64,000 nucleotides of DNA from Salinivibrio costicola subsp. costicola ATCC 33508 = LMG 11651 (lineage in GTDB: Bacteria; Pseudomonadota; Gammaproteobacteria; Enterobacterales; Vibrionaceae), in assembly GCA_000565345.1 (NCBI GenBank), contig AQOF01000023.1, forward strand, positions 27,944 to 91,943, read 5' to 3'. The notes beneath the pieces are model-generated. The model was not told where the DNA came from and did no database searches. It saw nothing but the letters and a program-made list of their open reading frames with translations. Below are positions 53,818 to 64,000 of the stretch, piece by piece. Numbering within the stretch: the stretch's first letter is position 1; each line of letters begins with the position of its first letter. Both the position numbers and the translations under genes were made by a program.

Positions 53818-54905
53818 ATGAAAGCATCAATATTAGCGAAGCTAGAATCGCTGGCGGAGCGCTACGAGGAAGTACAACACCTGCTCGGAACGCCTGAAAT
53901 CATTAGTGAGCAGAACAAATTTCGTGCGCTGTCGAAAGAGTACGCGCAGCTGGAAGAAGTGATCAAATGTTTTACGGCGTTTAAGCAAGCCAAAGAAGAC
54001 CTCGCGGCAGCGCAAGAAATGGCCAACGAAGATGATCCTGACATGCGCGAGATGGCGCAAGAAGAAGTCGCGCAAGCCGAGCAAAGCATTGTTGCGTTGA
54101 CCGATCAGCTGCAAATTTTATTGTTGCCGAAAGACCCGAACGATGACCGTAACTGCTTTTTGGAAATCCGTGCTGGAGCCGGTGGCGACGAAGCCGGGAT
54201 TTTTGCGGGTGACTTGTTCCGCATGTATAGCCGTTATGCCGAGCAACGTGTTGGAAGCTGGAAATGATCAGTGCCAGTGGAGGAGAGCACGGCGGCTTTA
54301 AAGAAGTCATTGCACGTGTGGCTGGCGAAGGCGCCTACGGTGTGCTGAAATTTGAATCCGGCGGTCACCGTGTACAACGCGTACCTGCCACCGAGTCGCA
54401 AGGTCGTGTCCATACGTCAGCGTGTACCGTGGCGATTTTGCCTGAAGTGCCAGAAACGGAAGCCCCTGAAATTAATCCGGCCGACTTGAAAGTTGACACC
54501 TTCCGAGCCTCAGGAGCGGGCGGGCAGCACGTCAACACCACGGACTCTGCGATTCGCATTACTCACTTGCCGACCGGCACTGTGGTGGAATGCCAAGATG
54601 AGCGTTCACAACATAAAAACCGCGCCAAAGCCATGTCAGTACTGGCAGCACGTTTGATTAAAGCGGAAGAAGAAAAACGCGCCGCTGAGGAAGCCTCAAC
54701 CCGTCGTAACCTGCTTGGCTCGGGCGATCGTTCCGATCGGATTCGGACTTATAACTATCCGCAAGGTCGCGTCTCCGATCATCGCATTAACTTAACCTTG
54801 TATCGTTTAGACGATGTGATGCAAGGGGATCTCGATAGCTTGGTGGATCCTGTGATTCAAGAGCATCAAGCGGATCAATTAGCGGCCTTGTCTGAGCATC
54901 CATAA
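53818..54905 (+). CDS. prfA: Peptide chain release factor 1, one frameshift
   Basis: Terminates translation at UAA and UAG. Starts [20 protein letters not shown] 11 nt after hemA. The frame breaks near 54251 (GTGTTGG for GTGGTTGG); restored [20 protein letters not shown] joins the halves. The GGQ motif is in [20 protein letters not shown]-type codon recognition lies in the [18 protein letters not shown] stretch, identifying RF1 rather than RF2. Repaired length is about 362 residues. Its TAA overlaps the prmC ATG (TAATG). Confidence 0.97.
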
Positions 54906-55750
54906 TGACAGTCACGATAGGCGCGTTGCTGGCCGATAGCACCACTGAGCTCACCGCATTATCCGGTGGCTCAGCGGGCATTGATGTTAAAGCCTTGCTC
55001 TGCCATGTGTTAGCGCAACCTACCAGCTATCTCTACACCTGGCCCGAGCGCAAACTCACCGCGGCACAACTGGCGCAATTTCGTCAGCTGTTTGCCCGCC
55101 GACTGCAAGGAGAGCCGATTGCATACATTCTGGGCTACCGTGACTTTTGGACCCTGAGACTGAATGTATCGCCAGCGACGTTGATCCCGCGTCCAGAAAC
55201 CGAACTCTTGGTAGAACAGGCGTTAGCGCTTCTGCCAGCGACCCCTTGTCGGGTGTTAGACTTAGGCACCGGCACGGGAGCGGTGGCATTAGCCATTGCC
55301 AGTGAGCGCCCCGATATCACCGTTGTGGGCGTTGATTTGATGCCAGAAGCAATGATGTTGGCAAGCCGAAACGCGGATGCGCATCAAATTAACAACGTCC
55401 ACTTTATTCAAAGTGACTGGTTTAAGGCGTTAAGCGATATGCATCGGTTTGATCTGATTGTCAGTAATCCGCCTTACATCGATGAGACGGATCCGCATCT
55501 GCAACAAGGGGATGTTCGTTTTGAGCCCATGAGTGCGCTGGTGGCTGAAGACAGTGGGTTGGCAGATATTCGTTATATTGGTCAATCCGCCCCCGATTAC
55601 TTAGTCGCCTCTGGCTGGTTGATGGTCGAACACGGCTACAACCAGGGAGAAGCGGTGCGTCGTGTATGGAAAGAAGCGGGTTGGCACAATCTCCAAACCC
55701 AACAAGATTACGCTGGGCTCGATAGAATCACCTTGGCACAGCGACGTTAA
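54905..55750 (+). CDS. prmC: Release factor glutamine methyltransferase
   Basis: Methylates the GGQ glutamine of release factors, acting on the product of prfA just upstream. 281 residues; N-terminal helical domain, then SAM motif VLDLGTGTGAVALAIASE near residue 118 and the substrate motif SNPPYIDETDPH near 186. Overlaps prfA by one base. Confidence 0.97.
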   Translation: MTVTIGALLADSTTELTALSGGSAGIDVKALLCHVLAQPTSYLYTWPERKLTAAQLAQFRQLFARRLQGEPIAYILGYRDFWTLRLNVSPATLIPRPETELLVEQALALLPATPCRVLDLGTGTGAVALAIASERPDITVVGVDLMPEAMMLASRNADAHQINNVHFIQSDWFKALSDMHRFDLIVSNPPYIDETDPHLQQGDVRFEPMSALVAEDSGLADIRYIGQSAPDYLVASGWLMVEHGYNQGEAVRRVWKEAGWHNLQTQQDYAGLDRITLAQRR

Positions 55751-55778
55751 TTGAGACTGACAGGAAGCAGGAATCATT

Positions 55779-56165
55779 ATGATCTACATGGCCCTCAAGC
55801 ACACCCACTTACTGACCGTGGTATTAAGCCTCTCTTTATTCGTGATCCGTTTCGTATGGGTGATGCGTGATAGCGAGATGATGAACAAAAAATGGGTCAA
55901 GGTCACGCCGCACGTGGTCGACACCTTGTTATTGACCACCGGTGTCGCATTGATTTTTGTCACCGGCTTTATACCGTTTACAGAGTCTGGTGCGTGGTTA
56001 ACCGAAAAGCTGACCTGTGTACTGGCTTACATTGCATTAGGCTTTGTTGCTTTACACTACAGCCGCGGCAAACTGTTCCGGACACTGGCGTTTTTTGGTG
56101 CGTTAGGGTGGGCCTATGCCGCCGCTAACTTAGCACTGATTAAAGTTCCACACCTAATGGGATAA
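55779..56165 (+). CDS. SirB2 family inner-membrane protein
   Basis: 128 residues with four hydrophobic segments (about residues 11-27, 46-65, 78-97 and 103-122), matching the SirB2/DUF family: YMALKHTHLLTVVLSLSLF and TPHVVDTLLLTTG. Located between prmC and SirB1 gene, as in enterics (ychQ) and vibrios. Biochemical role unknown. AGGA lies seven bases before the ATG. Confidence 0.88.
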   Translation: MIYMALKHTHLLTVVLSLSLFVIRFVWVMRDSEMMNKKWVKVTPHVVDTLLLTTGVALIFVTGFIPFTESGAWLTEKLTCVLAYIALGFVALHYSRGKLFRTLAFFGALGWAYAAANLALIKVPHLMG

Positions 56166-56167
56166 AT

Positions 56168-56977
56168 ATGATGCCATTAACCGATCAACAATTAGATTCG
56201 CTAACACTGGCAGAAGGGGCTATCAGCCTCAACCATGCCATTGATGCGTCGATCGACGCTCATCAAGTGAAGGCCTCTCTCGATCGTCTCGCGGATGAAG
56301 CGGAGCATCAGCTCGGCGCCGAGCCCGATATGGCGCTGCGTCTTGAGGGATTATGCCGTCTTTTTTATCACCAATGGCAGTTTAAAGGCGATATCGAACA
56401 GTACTTTTCTTCCGATAATGTCTTTTTGGATAAAGTCTTAGCGCGTAAAACCGGGATCCCCGCTTCACTGGGGGCAGTGTTTTTATACCTCTGTGAGCGC
56501 TTATCTTTACCCGTTCAACCCATCGCTTTTCCTAGTCAATTAGTGTTGAGAATTGATCAACTGGATAACGCTCCTGTGTTTATTAACCCCTTCAATGGCG
56601 AACGTGTGAGCCAACGTACTTTACGCGGCTGGTTAAAAGGGAGCCAAGGGCCGCTGGCGGAGCTTGAAGATTCACACTTATTGCCGAGCGACAATCCAAC
56701 CATTATTGGTCGTTGGCTGACGGTGGCCAAAAGTGCTTTATTACGCGAAGAAAAGTACGCCCTGGCACTGCGTTGTAGTGAGCTTGCGTTGACCTTTAGC
56801 CCAGACGATCCTTACGAAATTCGAGATCGTGGCTATATTTTTCAGCAGTTGGATTGCGATCGCGTAGCGGCGACCGACTATGAATATTTTATTGAGCAGT
56901 GTCCGGACGATCCGGCCGCTGAGCTGTTAAAAATGCAAGTGAAAGCGCTTAACGAAGAGCAACCGACGTTACATTAA
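56168..56977 (+). CDS. SirB1 family protein, transglutaminase-like with TPR
   Basis: 269 residues; the N-terminal part (LFYHQWQFKGDIEQYFSSDN, LARKTGIPASLGAVFLYLCE) is the SirB1/transglutaminase-like domain, and the C-terminal part (ALRCSELALTFSPDDPYEIR) is TPR-like. The catalytic cysteine of true transglutaminases is not seen in the usual place, so enzymatic activity is doubtful. E. coli counterpart is YchA. Two bases after the SirB2 gene. Confidence 0.88.
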   Translation: MMPLTDQQLDSLTLAEGAISLNHAIDASIDAHQVKASLDRLADEAEHQLGAEPDMALRLEGLCRLFYHQWQFKGDIEQYFSSDNVFLDKVLARKTGIPASLGAVFLYLCERLSLPVQPIAFPSQLVLRIDQLDNAPVFINPFNGERVSQRTLRGWLKGSQGPLAELEDSHLLPSDNPTIIGRWLTVAKSALLREEKYALALRCSELALTFSPDDPYEIRDRGYIFQQLDCDRVAATDYEYFIEQCPDDPAAELLKMQVKALNEEQPTLH

Positions 56978-56987
56978 TGCGTGTTAA

Positions 56988-57860
<873 letters not shown>

Positions 57861-57880
57861 TCCGACCTATCGATACCCAT

Positions 57881-57912
57881 AAAAAAGCTGCCCAACGTTG
57901 GCAGCTTTTTTT
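57881..57912 (+). terminator. Terminator after kdsA
   Basis: Stem AAAAAGCTGCC / GGCAGCTTTTT with loop AACGTT and T-tract. Ends hemA-kdsA operon. Confidence 0.9.
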
Positions 57913-58015
57913 GTGTCTCTTCGTTTTTTAGATGTTTAGACGTCTATTTGTTGACTGGACGGCTAGAGGGCTGTAATCTCGTTGACAGTTTTATAAGAGG
58001 TATAACAAAACTGCC

Positions 58016-59363
58016 ATGACAACATCAGCAAACACCACACCGAAGCCTTCTGCGCTTGCACTGCTTCCCCTGATTTTATTTTTAATCCTTTTTATTGGAT
58101 CGGGCGTGTATTTTACCTTAGAAGGTGTCGACTACGCCTTTTATCAATTGCCTGCACACGTCGCGATTTTACCCGCGGTAATCTTGGCCATTGGCCTAAG
58201 CCGCGAGCGCCTGAATACGGCCATTGAGCAGCTCATTCGTGGCATGGGACATGGTGATATTATTGCCATGTGTTTAATCTATTTGCTGGCTGGTGCGTTT
58301 TCTTCGGTGGCGGATGCAACCGGGGGCGTGGAAGCCACGGTCAATCTTGGGTTAGCGCTGATCCCCGAAAGCCTTATTCTGCCGGGCTTGTTTGTGATTG
58401 CGGCGTTTATCTCCACCGCAATGGGCACCTCGATGGGCACCATTGCCGCGCTTGCGCCTTTTGCATTGAACATGGCCACTGCAACCGGTCAATCGCCCGC
58501 TGTCATGGCAGGTGTATTGCTGAGCGGCGCGATGTTTGGCGATAACTTATCGTTTATCTCTGATACCACAATCGCGGCCACGCGCTCACAAGGCTGTAGC
58601 ATGCGTGACAAGTTTAAAGAGAACGTTGGCATTGCCATTCCTGCTGCCATCGCTGCGATCATTCTGTTTGTATTTAATAATCAAAGTGCGCCAGTTGAAG
58701 CGCCTGAGAGCATTAACTACTTGGCGGTTATCCCTTACCTTTCGATCATCGTATTGGCACTGGCGGGACTAAATGTGTTTGTTGTCCTGACTTCAGGTAT
58801 TTTGCTGGCGATGGGTGTGGGTCTGATGAGCACGCCTGACTTTACCTTGATGACGTTTAGCCAAGAGGTCAAAGACGGCTTTGCCAGCATGCAAGAAATC
58901 TTCGTACTCTCGTTAATGATTGGTGGTATTGCTGAATTGATGCGTTGCCAAGGTGGATTAAGCTTTTTGACCAACACAGTCAATAAAGTGATTGTCCGCT
59001 TTCAAAAAAAACCAAGGTCAGCATCACTCTCGTGCGAGCGAGTTTGGCATCGCCTTGTTAGTGTCTTTCGCTAACTTATGTACGGCCAATAATACCGTGG
59101 CCATTGTTGTATCGGGCCAAGTGGCTAAAAATATAGCAACTGAGCATTCCGTACCGGCTAAGCGAAGTGCAAGCTTGTTGGATATCTTTTCATGTGTCGT
59201 GCAGGGCATGATTCCTTATGGCGCACAAATTCTGTTACTCGGTGCAAGCTTTGGGCTATCTCCTTTAGTGATTGTCAGCCATTCTTACTACTGTTTCTTT
59301 TTAGCCGCTTCTGCCTTAATTGCTGTCAGTAGTCGTCATTGGTGGCAAGCGCGCCGCGCGTAA
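58016..59363 (+). CDS. Na+/H+ antiporter family protein (NhaC-like), one frameshift
   Basis: About 449 residues with ten or more hydrophobic segments. Stretches FISTAMGTSMGTIAALAPFA and SGAMFGDNLSFISDTTIAAT are typical of the NhaC/YuiF-type Na+/H+ antiporters (PF03553), with conserved D and N in GDNLSFISDT. The frame breaks at an A8 run near 59004-59011; with nine A residues it continues QKKNQGQHHSRASEFGIALL and NTVAIVVSGQVAK and ends at 59363. The ion is inferred from the family. Confidence 0.87.
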
Positions 59364-59381
59364 CCGTCACTTGATAAAACC

Positions 59382-59434
59382 ACGGTGCTGGCTTTGCCTG
59401 TCTCATTAGATAAGCAAAGGCTGCACCGTTTTTT
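59382..59434 (+). terminator. Long-stem terminator after the antiporter gene
   Basis: Arms ACGGTGCTGGCTTTGC and GCAAAGGCTGCACCGT pair at all but two positions across a 14-nt loop, followed by six T residues. Confidence 0.85.
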
Positions 59435-59578
59435 AATGGATTAGAGTCTTGGCTCTAGAAATTTTGCCCCGATCACCAAAGTCAGTAATTTTGGATATCG
59501 TATAGTGATCATCGCAACAAAAATATGAAATGGCTCAGCGCTATAGCAACAATTCTTTTAGACTAGATAGCGTTTTCT

Positions 59579-59607
59579 AACCACCGACAATGATGTCGAT
59601 GGTGGTT
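59579..59607 (+). promoter_or_regulatory. Hairpin in the ushA leader
   Basis: Arms AACCACC and GGTGGTT extended inward by GACA/TGTC with a 3-nt bulge, ending 27 nt before the ushA ATG at 59635. It may be a leader structure; no T-tract of terminator length follows. The rest of 59435-59634 shows no other clear element. Confidence 0.4.
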
Positions 59608-59634
59608 TATCCCTCGCTAAAAAGGTCTATGATC

Positions 59635-61307
59635 ATGAAGGAACGTCTTTGTTTAAAGGCAGCGGTTAGTGCTGCGTTAATTGCATCATTGGCAGGGTGT
59701 GCCAACTCAGGCTCTGAGACACCAGAGCAAGGTTGGGCGCCAGATACCACTTATAAACTCACCATTCTTCATACCAACGACAATCACGGTCGTTTCTGGC
59801 ACAACCGCTATGGCGAATACGGCATGGCCGCGCGCAAAACGCTGATCGATGAGCTGCGTACAGAAGCACAAGCAGAAGGCAGTGAAGTGCTACTGCTCTC
59901 AGGCGGTGACATCAATACCGGTGTCCCAGAGTCTGATCTACTCCACGCGGAACCGGATTTTAAAGGGATGACGCGCATCGGTTATGACGCCATGGCGATT
60001 GGTAACCACGAGTTTGATAACCCATTGAGCGTGCTCGAGCAGCAAATGCAGTGGACCGATTTTCCAATGCTGTCTGCCAACATTTACGATAAAGAAACGG
60101 GCGAGCGTAAATTTCAGGCCTACGAGATGTTTGAGCGCAATGGCCTAAAAATTGCGGTTGTCGGTCTGACCACAGAAGATACCGCGAAAATTGGTAACCC
60201 TGAGTACATTGGCTCGCTCGACTTCCGTGATCCGAAAGCTGAAGCGAAAAAAGTGATCGCCAAGCTCAAAGAAACCGAAAAGCCGGATATCATTATTGCG
60301 GCAACCCATATGGGCCACTATGCCGATGGCAAAAGCGGTGTAAACGCCCCAGGTGATGTGGCGTTGGCGCGCTATATGGATGATGGCGACCTTGACCTTA
60401 TCATCGGCGGCCATTCACAAGAGCCGGTTTGTATGGAAGGACCGAACACGTATAACGAGAGTTTCGAGCCCGGTGATGCGTGTACCCCAGACCAGCAAAA
60501 CGGCGCGTGGATCATGCAAGCCCATGAATGGGGTAAATATGTCGGTAAAGCCGAGTTTGAATTCCAGAATGGCGATTTAAATCTTGTCAGCTACGATCTT
60601 ATTCCTGTGAACCTTAAAAAGAAAATCAAGGTTGATGGTGAGAGCCAGCGCGTCTTTATTCAAGATGAAATCGCAAAAGACCAAGCTTTGTATGACTTCT
60701 TGAAGCCATACCAAGACAAAGGCCAAGAGAAGCTCAACGTTAAGATTGCTGAGAGTAACGGCAAGCTAGAAGGCGATCGTGATGTGGTGCGCTTCCAGCA
60801 AACCAACCTAGGCCGCTTAATTGCTAAGTCGCATATGGAACGCGCTAACGCTGACTTTGCGGTGATGAATTCAGGCGGTGTGCGTGACTCTATTATCGCC
60901 GGTGATATCACTTACAAAGACGTGCTTAAAGTGCAGCCATTTGGCAACATGGTCACTTACACCGACATGAGCGGTAAAGAAGTGATGGATTACCTCAATG
61001 TGGTTGGCACCAAACCCGCAGACTCTGGCGCGTATGTCCAATTTGCCGGCGTTTCAATGGTGGTTGAAAACGGCAGCGTTCACGATGTGAAAATTGGCGG
61101 CGAACCGATTGATATGGAAAAAACTATCGCTTTACCGTGCCAAGCTTTAATGCGGCCGGCGGTGACGGTTATCCAAAACTGACTAACCACCCAGGTAACG
61201 TCAACACAGGTTTTGTCGATGCGGAAGTGCTTAAAGACTACCTTGAAGCAAACAGCCCTATCGACGTCAACGATTATGCGCCACAAGGTGAGATTGTTTA
61301 CAAATAA
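59635..61307 (+). CDS. ushA: UDP-sugar hydrolase/5'-nucleotidase, lipoprotein form, one frameshift
   Basis: Exported metallophosphoesterase cleaving nucleotides and UDP-sugars for salvage. Start MKERLCLKAAVSAALIASLA with lipobox LAGCAN (Cys near residue 22), so it is a lipoprotein, as in Vibrio 5'-nucleotidase. Metal-site motifs: TILHTNDNHGRF, SGGDINTGVPESDL, AIGNHEFDNP, THMGHY and GGHSQEP. The C-terminal domain has NSGGVRDSI and TYTDMSGKEV. The frame breaks near 61119 (A6 for A7; restored MEKNYRFTVPSFNAAGGDGY) and ends at 61305-61307. Repaired length is about 557 residues. Confidence 0.95.
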
Positions 61308-61332
61308 AACCGGATAAAATGGCGATAAAGAT

Positions 61333-61363
61333 AAAGCGGCACCGATGCAGTGCCGCTTTTTTT
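61333..61363 (+). terminator. Terminator of ushA
   Basis: Stem AAAGCGGCAC / GTGCCGCTTT with loop CGATGCA and T-tract. Confidence 0.88.
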
Positions 61364-61403
61364 ATGTAATGATAATGCGGTGTTGGAGTAGCAGAGAAAC
61401 ATT

Positions 61404-61877
61404 ATGACGCCAGCAATAAAATTGGCAGAAAAACAGGGGATTGCCTTCTCGGTTCATCAATATGCGCATGATCCAAATAATCCAAATTTTGGCGATGAAG
61501 CGGTTCAAGCGTTGGGGCAGGATCCGGCCCGAGTCTTTAAAACCTTATTGTTTTGTATCAATGGTGACAGTAAACAGCTGGCCGTTGCTATTGTGCCGGT
61601 AAAAGGAAGCTTAAACCTTAAAGCCGCCGCAAAAGCGGCGGGCGGGAAAAAAGCAACCATGGCCGACCCTCAGGTGGCACAACGCGCAACCGGATACCTT
61701 GTCGGTGGCATTAGTCCGCTCGGACAGAAAAAGCGTCTACCGACGTTTTTAGATGCCTCAGCAAAACAGTTTTCAACCCTGTGCGTTAGCGCGGGCCGTC
61801 GCGGTTTAGAAATTGAACTGTCCCCGGACGATCTGATGACGTTAACCGCGGGGCAGTATGCCGCGATTGGCGAGTAA
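61404..61877 (+). CDS. ybaK: Cys-tRNA(Pro)/Cys-tRNA(Cys) deacylase YbaK
   Basis: Clears cysteine mischarged on tRNA-Pro. 157 residues of the YbaK/EbsC fold: N-terminal [32 protein letters not shown] with the conserved lysine, [20 protein letters not shown] and [23 protein letters not shown] 61404 with an AGAGAAAC region upstream. It precedes the LysE gene by 18 nt. Confidence 0.95.
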   Translation: MTPAIKLAEKQGIAFSVHQYAHDPNNPNFGDEAVQALGQDPARVFKTLLFCINGDSKQLAVAIVPVKGSLNLKAAAKAAGGKKATMADPQVAQRATGYLVGGISPLGQKKRLPTFLDASAKQFSTLCVSAGRRGLEIELSPDDLMTLTAGQYAAIGE

Positions 61878-61895
61878 AAAAGAGGATAAACAAGC

Positions 61896-62512
61896 ATGAC
61901 ATTGACCATTTGGGCATCGTTAGCCTTAGTTTGTATGCTGGGAGCGATGTCACCAGGGCCCAGCTTGGTGGTGATGGCAAAACATAGCCTCGCTAACAGC
62001 CGCCTACATGGCATTGTCGCCTCATGGGCCATGCGTTTGGTGTTGGCCTGTATGCGTTAATTACCATGTTAGGGTTAGCGGTTATATTTAAACAATCGCC
62101 TATCTTGTTCACGATTATCGCCTACGCAGGGGCGGCGTATCTCGGTTGGTTAGGGATCAAATCACTCCTGAGCAAAGGCGGCGTCGCGGCAAAGCTAGAG
62201 GCGGGCAAAACCGCAAGCCTTAGCGAAGCGGCGCGTGATGGCGCGATGATTTCCATGCTAAACCCTAAACTGGCGCTCTTTTTTATTGCCTTATTCAGTC
62301 AATTCGTCGCAGTAGGGTCTGACTTATTCAGTCGCAGTGTGATTGTGCTAACCCCGTTATTGATTGACGGGCTTTGGTATACATTGGTGGCATTTTTGCT
62401 CTCAAGCCCCACCATTGTTGACAAAATCCGTCATCGTGGCGCTTGGATTGACAAGCTGTCCGGGGTGGTTTTAATCGCGCTAGCAATACGCGTGGTATTT
62501 ACGCTGCAGTAA
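61896..62512 (+). CDS. LysE/RhtB family amino-acid exporter, one frameshift
   Basis: About 205 residues with six hydrophobic segments. N-terminal LALVCMLGAMSPGPSLVVMA carries the family SPGP motif. The frame breaks near 62029 (one C missing; restored IVASWAHAFGVGLYALITML) and continues through GMISMLNPKLALFF-like sequence (DGAMISMLNPKLALFFIALF) to 62512. Exported substrate cannot be told from sequence. ATG 61896 follows AGAGGA. Confidence 0.9.
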
Positions 62513-62531
62513 AGCAACAAAGCAATAAAGC

Positions 62532-62560
62532 AAAAAGACTGGCAACTCGCCAGTCTTTTT
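62532..62560. terminator. Bidirectional terminator between LysE gene and smrA
   Basis: Stem AAAAAGACTGGC / GCCAGTCTTTTT with loop AACTC, between convergent genes. Confidence 0.9.
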
Positions 62561-62565
62561 GTTGT

Positions 62566-63153
62566 TCAGGCACGGTGACTGAGATGTCGTTCGCGGGTTT
62601 CTAACTTTTTCTCTTGGCTCTTTTTGAGCATCACATACAGCGCACCCGATCCGCCTTGATGCCGCAGAGCAGAATGAAAGCAGAGCACGTCAGAAATTTG
62701 TTGCAGCCACTGGCAGACATAGCTTTTCATCATTGCCGGTGGGTTGCTCCTTTCGCCTTTACCGTGAACGATAATCACGGTACGCACGTCCATTCGTTGG
62801 CACTGCTTTAGGAAGCGGAGAATTTCATCACGGGCTTTTTCCAACGACATCTTGTGCAGATCAAGTCGAGCATTAATGTCATATTTACCCAAGCGTAGCT
62901 TGCGAAAGACCCCGTCTTGCACGCCATCCCGCTTATAAGCCATGACATCGTCGGGTTTAACCATGGTGGCATAATCCAGTGATAGATACTCAGGATCACT
63001 GTGAGCTAACCTCTGTGCTGCGTACTGACGGGCAAGTTGCGCTTCAGTCGGCGAGTGCGGTCCGGCTTGGTCCTCAACCGTGTCCTGTTCGATTGGCGCC
63101 ACGTCAGACATCATTTCTCGGAATAGCTCAAATTCGTTTTTATCACTCATCAC
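62566..63153 (-). CDS. smrA: Smr-domain protein SmrA, putative endonuclease
   Basis: 195 residues. N-terminal region with FELFREMMSDVAPI, then the Smr domain: LDLHKMSLEKARDEILRFL (LDLH motif near residue 97), VIIVHGKGERSN (HGKG motif) and the terminal GGSGALYVMLK. Smr domains nick DNA or RNA; E. coli SmrA (YdaL) has the same length. Two consecutive ATG codons make the start uncertain by one residue. Confidence 0.93.
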   Translation of the reverse strand: MMSDKNEFELFREMMSDVAPIEQDTVEDQAGPHSPTEAQLARQYAAQRLAHSDPEYLSLDYATMVKPDDVMAYKRDGVQDGVFRKLRLGKYDINARLDLHKMSLEKARDEILRFLKQCQRMDVRTVIIVHGKGERSNPPAMMKSYVCQWLQQISDVLCFHSALRHQGGSGALYVMLKKSQEKKLETRERHLSHRA

Positions 63154-63294
63154 TACAGGGCCATCTACGTCGTGGAGTCATTTGGGACAGTATAAACGAA
63201 AATAAAAAAAGAAACCTAGCGCCACACTCTGTGACCAACCGTGTAACACTAGGTTAAGCAAGTTTGCTTAAAGATAGGTAGGCAATAAAACAGG

Positions 63295-63432
63295 TTATTG
63301 AGGTTTAGATGTCATCACTTTGTAGACAAAATAGTCGCCAAAGAAACTGATCAGGGCAAATGTACAGATGATGACAATCATGGATGACAAGCCCACGGCG
63401 TTGTCGAAAAGTAGATCAAGCCAAAAGTCCAT
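63295..63432 (-). CDS. DUF3149 single-pass membrane peptide
   Basis: 45 residues from ATG 63430-63432: MDFWLDLLFDNAVGLSSMIV followed by a hydrophobic helix (VIICTFALISFFGDYFV) and KVMTSKPQ. It resembles DUF3149 peptides of vibrios. The open frame extends upstream to 63534 but the extra part shows no homology. Function unknown. Confidence 0.78.
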   Translation of the reverse strand: MDFWLDLLFDNAVGLSSMIVIICTFALISFFGDYFVYKVMTSKPQ

Positions 63433-63697
63433 AGTCTGTACCCTCGTGTCCGTTAATGTAGGGTCAGAATGCCAATAGGAACTGTGTTGAATACTGATCA
63501 AGATCAATAGAAATGTCGAACAATTTATCAACACTTGTTAACCACGATGCGATCACAATTTGCTCGCAACTGATGCGACTTTCACCGTTTAACTGAGAGG
63601 GGAGAAAAAATACGTGATTAGGGCTTGAGGTTTCGTGATGCTTGAGTATGATAGTCGACCTCAGCACGGGGATGCATTTGATCGCATAGCTCTGTGC
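63433..63697. other. Intergenic region before the tRNA-Pro genes, nothing recognised
   Basis: Together with the promoter that follows, this makes about 305 nt between the DUF3149 gene and the first tRNA-Pro. Apart from A/T-rich sequence that could hold the DUF3149 promoter near 63470-63540, no gene, terminator stem or repeat was seen. Confidence 0.6.
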
Positions 63698-63726
63698 TTG
63701 ACAAGGCGAACATCAGTTCGTAAAAC
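63698..63726 (+). promoter_or_regulatory. Sigma-70 promoter of tRNA-Pro
   Basis: TTGACA (63698-63703), 17-nt spacer, TAAAAC (63721-63726). The -35 is perfect, the -10 matches four of six. The expected start lies a few bases before the mature tRNA 5' end at 63738. Confidence 0.7.
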
Positions 63727-63737
63727 TTGTCATATGT

Positions 63738-63814
<77 letters not shown>

Positions 63815-63867
63815 CTATTTTAAAACTGAGTAAACTAAGATTACTTGGTTGACGTAAAAAGCATTAA

Positions 63868-63944
<77 letters not shown>

Positions 63945-64000
63945 CTATCCAGGTAGTGGAGAGCGTATTTGGTCGGGGGCCGGGAGCCGGTCCCGCGGGG
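63945..64000. other. GC-rich window end of doubtful quality
   Basis: After the second tRNA the sequence turns into a G/C-rich run from about 63973 to the end that resembles neither the first spacer nor a gene. It could be a contig edge with poor bases or a degraded read of another tRNA copy. Confidence 0.5.

Noticed and set aside
53818..54905. Programmed frameshift in a release factor gene
   Set aside because: Programmed +1 shifting is known for prfB (RF2), not prfA; no in-frame UGA with a Shine-Dalgarno-like stimulator is present, and the break looks like the other lost bases.

Overview
The window is a stretch of gammaproteobacterial core chromosome with gene order and protein sequences typical of Vibrionaceae. 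Base composition looks near 50 percent GC, which would fit a halophilic relative such as Salinivibrio or Grimontia, but the genus is inference. No insertion sequence, prophage, CRISPR array, toxin-antitoxin pair or recognisable defence locus was found. Nearly every gene is a housekeeping gene.

Layout. 1-1092: 3' part of proA. 1190-13471 (minus): lipoate, cell-wall elongation and LPS-export block (lipA, lipB, ybeD, dacA, rlpA, rodA, mrdA, rlmH, rsfS, holA, lptE, leuS). 13578-20574: ybeL, a DUF2069-wrbA-arsC-bepA operon, then a TusA-like protein, perM, an FAD oxidoreductase and bcp. 20842-26025: dapA-bamC-purC facing a dapE-M15 peptidase-DUF2897 operon and yffB. 26250-31840: small conserved genes, the phosphotransferase operon ptsH-ptsI-crr and cysK. 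31957-37606: cysZ diverging from zipA-ligA-gltX. 37702-47374: uraA, a DUF2066 gene, the envelope/ribosome cluster ybeZ-ybeY-corC-lnt, and miaB diverging from ubiF. 47415-52269 (minus): tRNA-Gln and tRNA-Met, then ychF-pth and prs-ispE-lolB. 52547-57860: hemA-prfA-prmC-sirB2-sirB1-kdsA. 57900-64000: a Na+/H+ antiporter, ushA, ybaK, a LysE exporter, smrA, a DUF3149 peptide and two tandem tRNA-Pro genes, ending in an odd GC-rich tail.

The genes serve envelope construction (PBP2/RodA/PBP5/RlpA, LptE, BamC, BepA, LolB, Lnt, KdsA, M15 peptidase), translation (leuS, gltX, prfA, prmC, pth, rlmH, rsfS, ybeY, miaB, tRNAs), and central metabolism (PTS, cysK, dapA/dapE, purC, prs, hemA, lipoate).

Two points stand out. 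First, at least 28 single-base frameshifts break 23 genes, many of them essential. Where the lost base can be placed it is nearly always a 1-nt loss in a short homopolymer. This is best read as sequencing or assembly error, so these genes are annotated here as whole loci with the break position given. Second, lolB begins with five perfect-length 21-bp tandem repeats that encode a repeated heptapeptide ahead of its lipoprotein signal and place GTATAC-type palindromes two helical turns apart. That is the least ordinary structure in the window.
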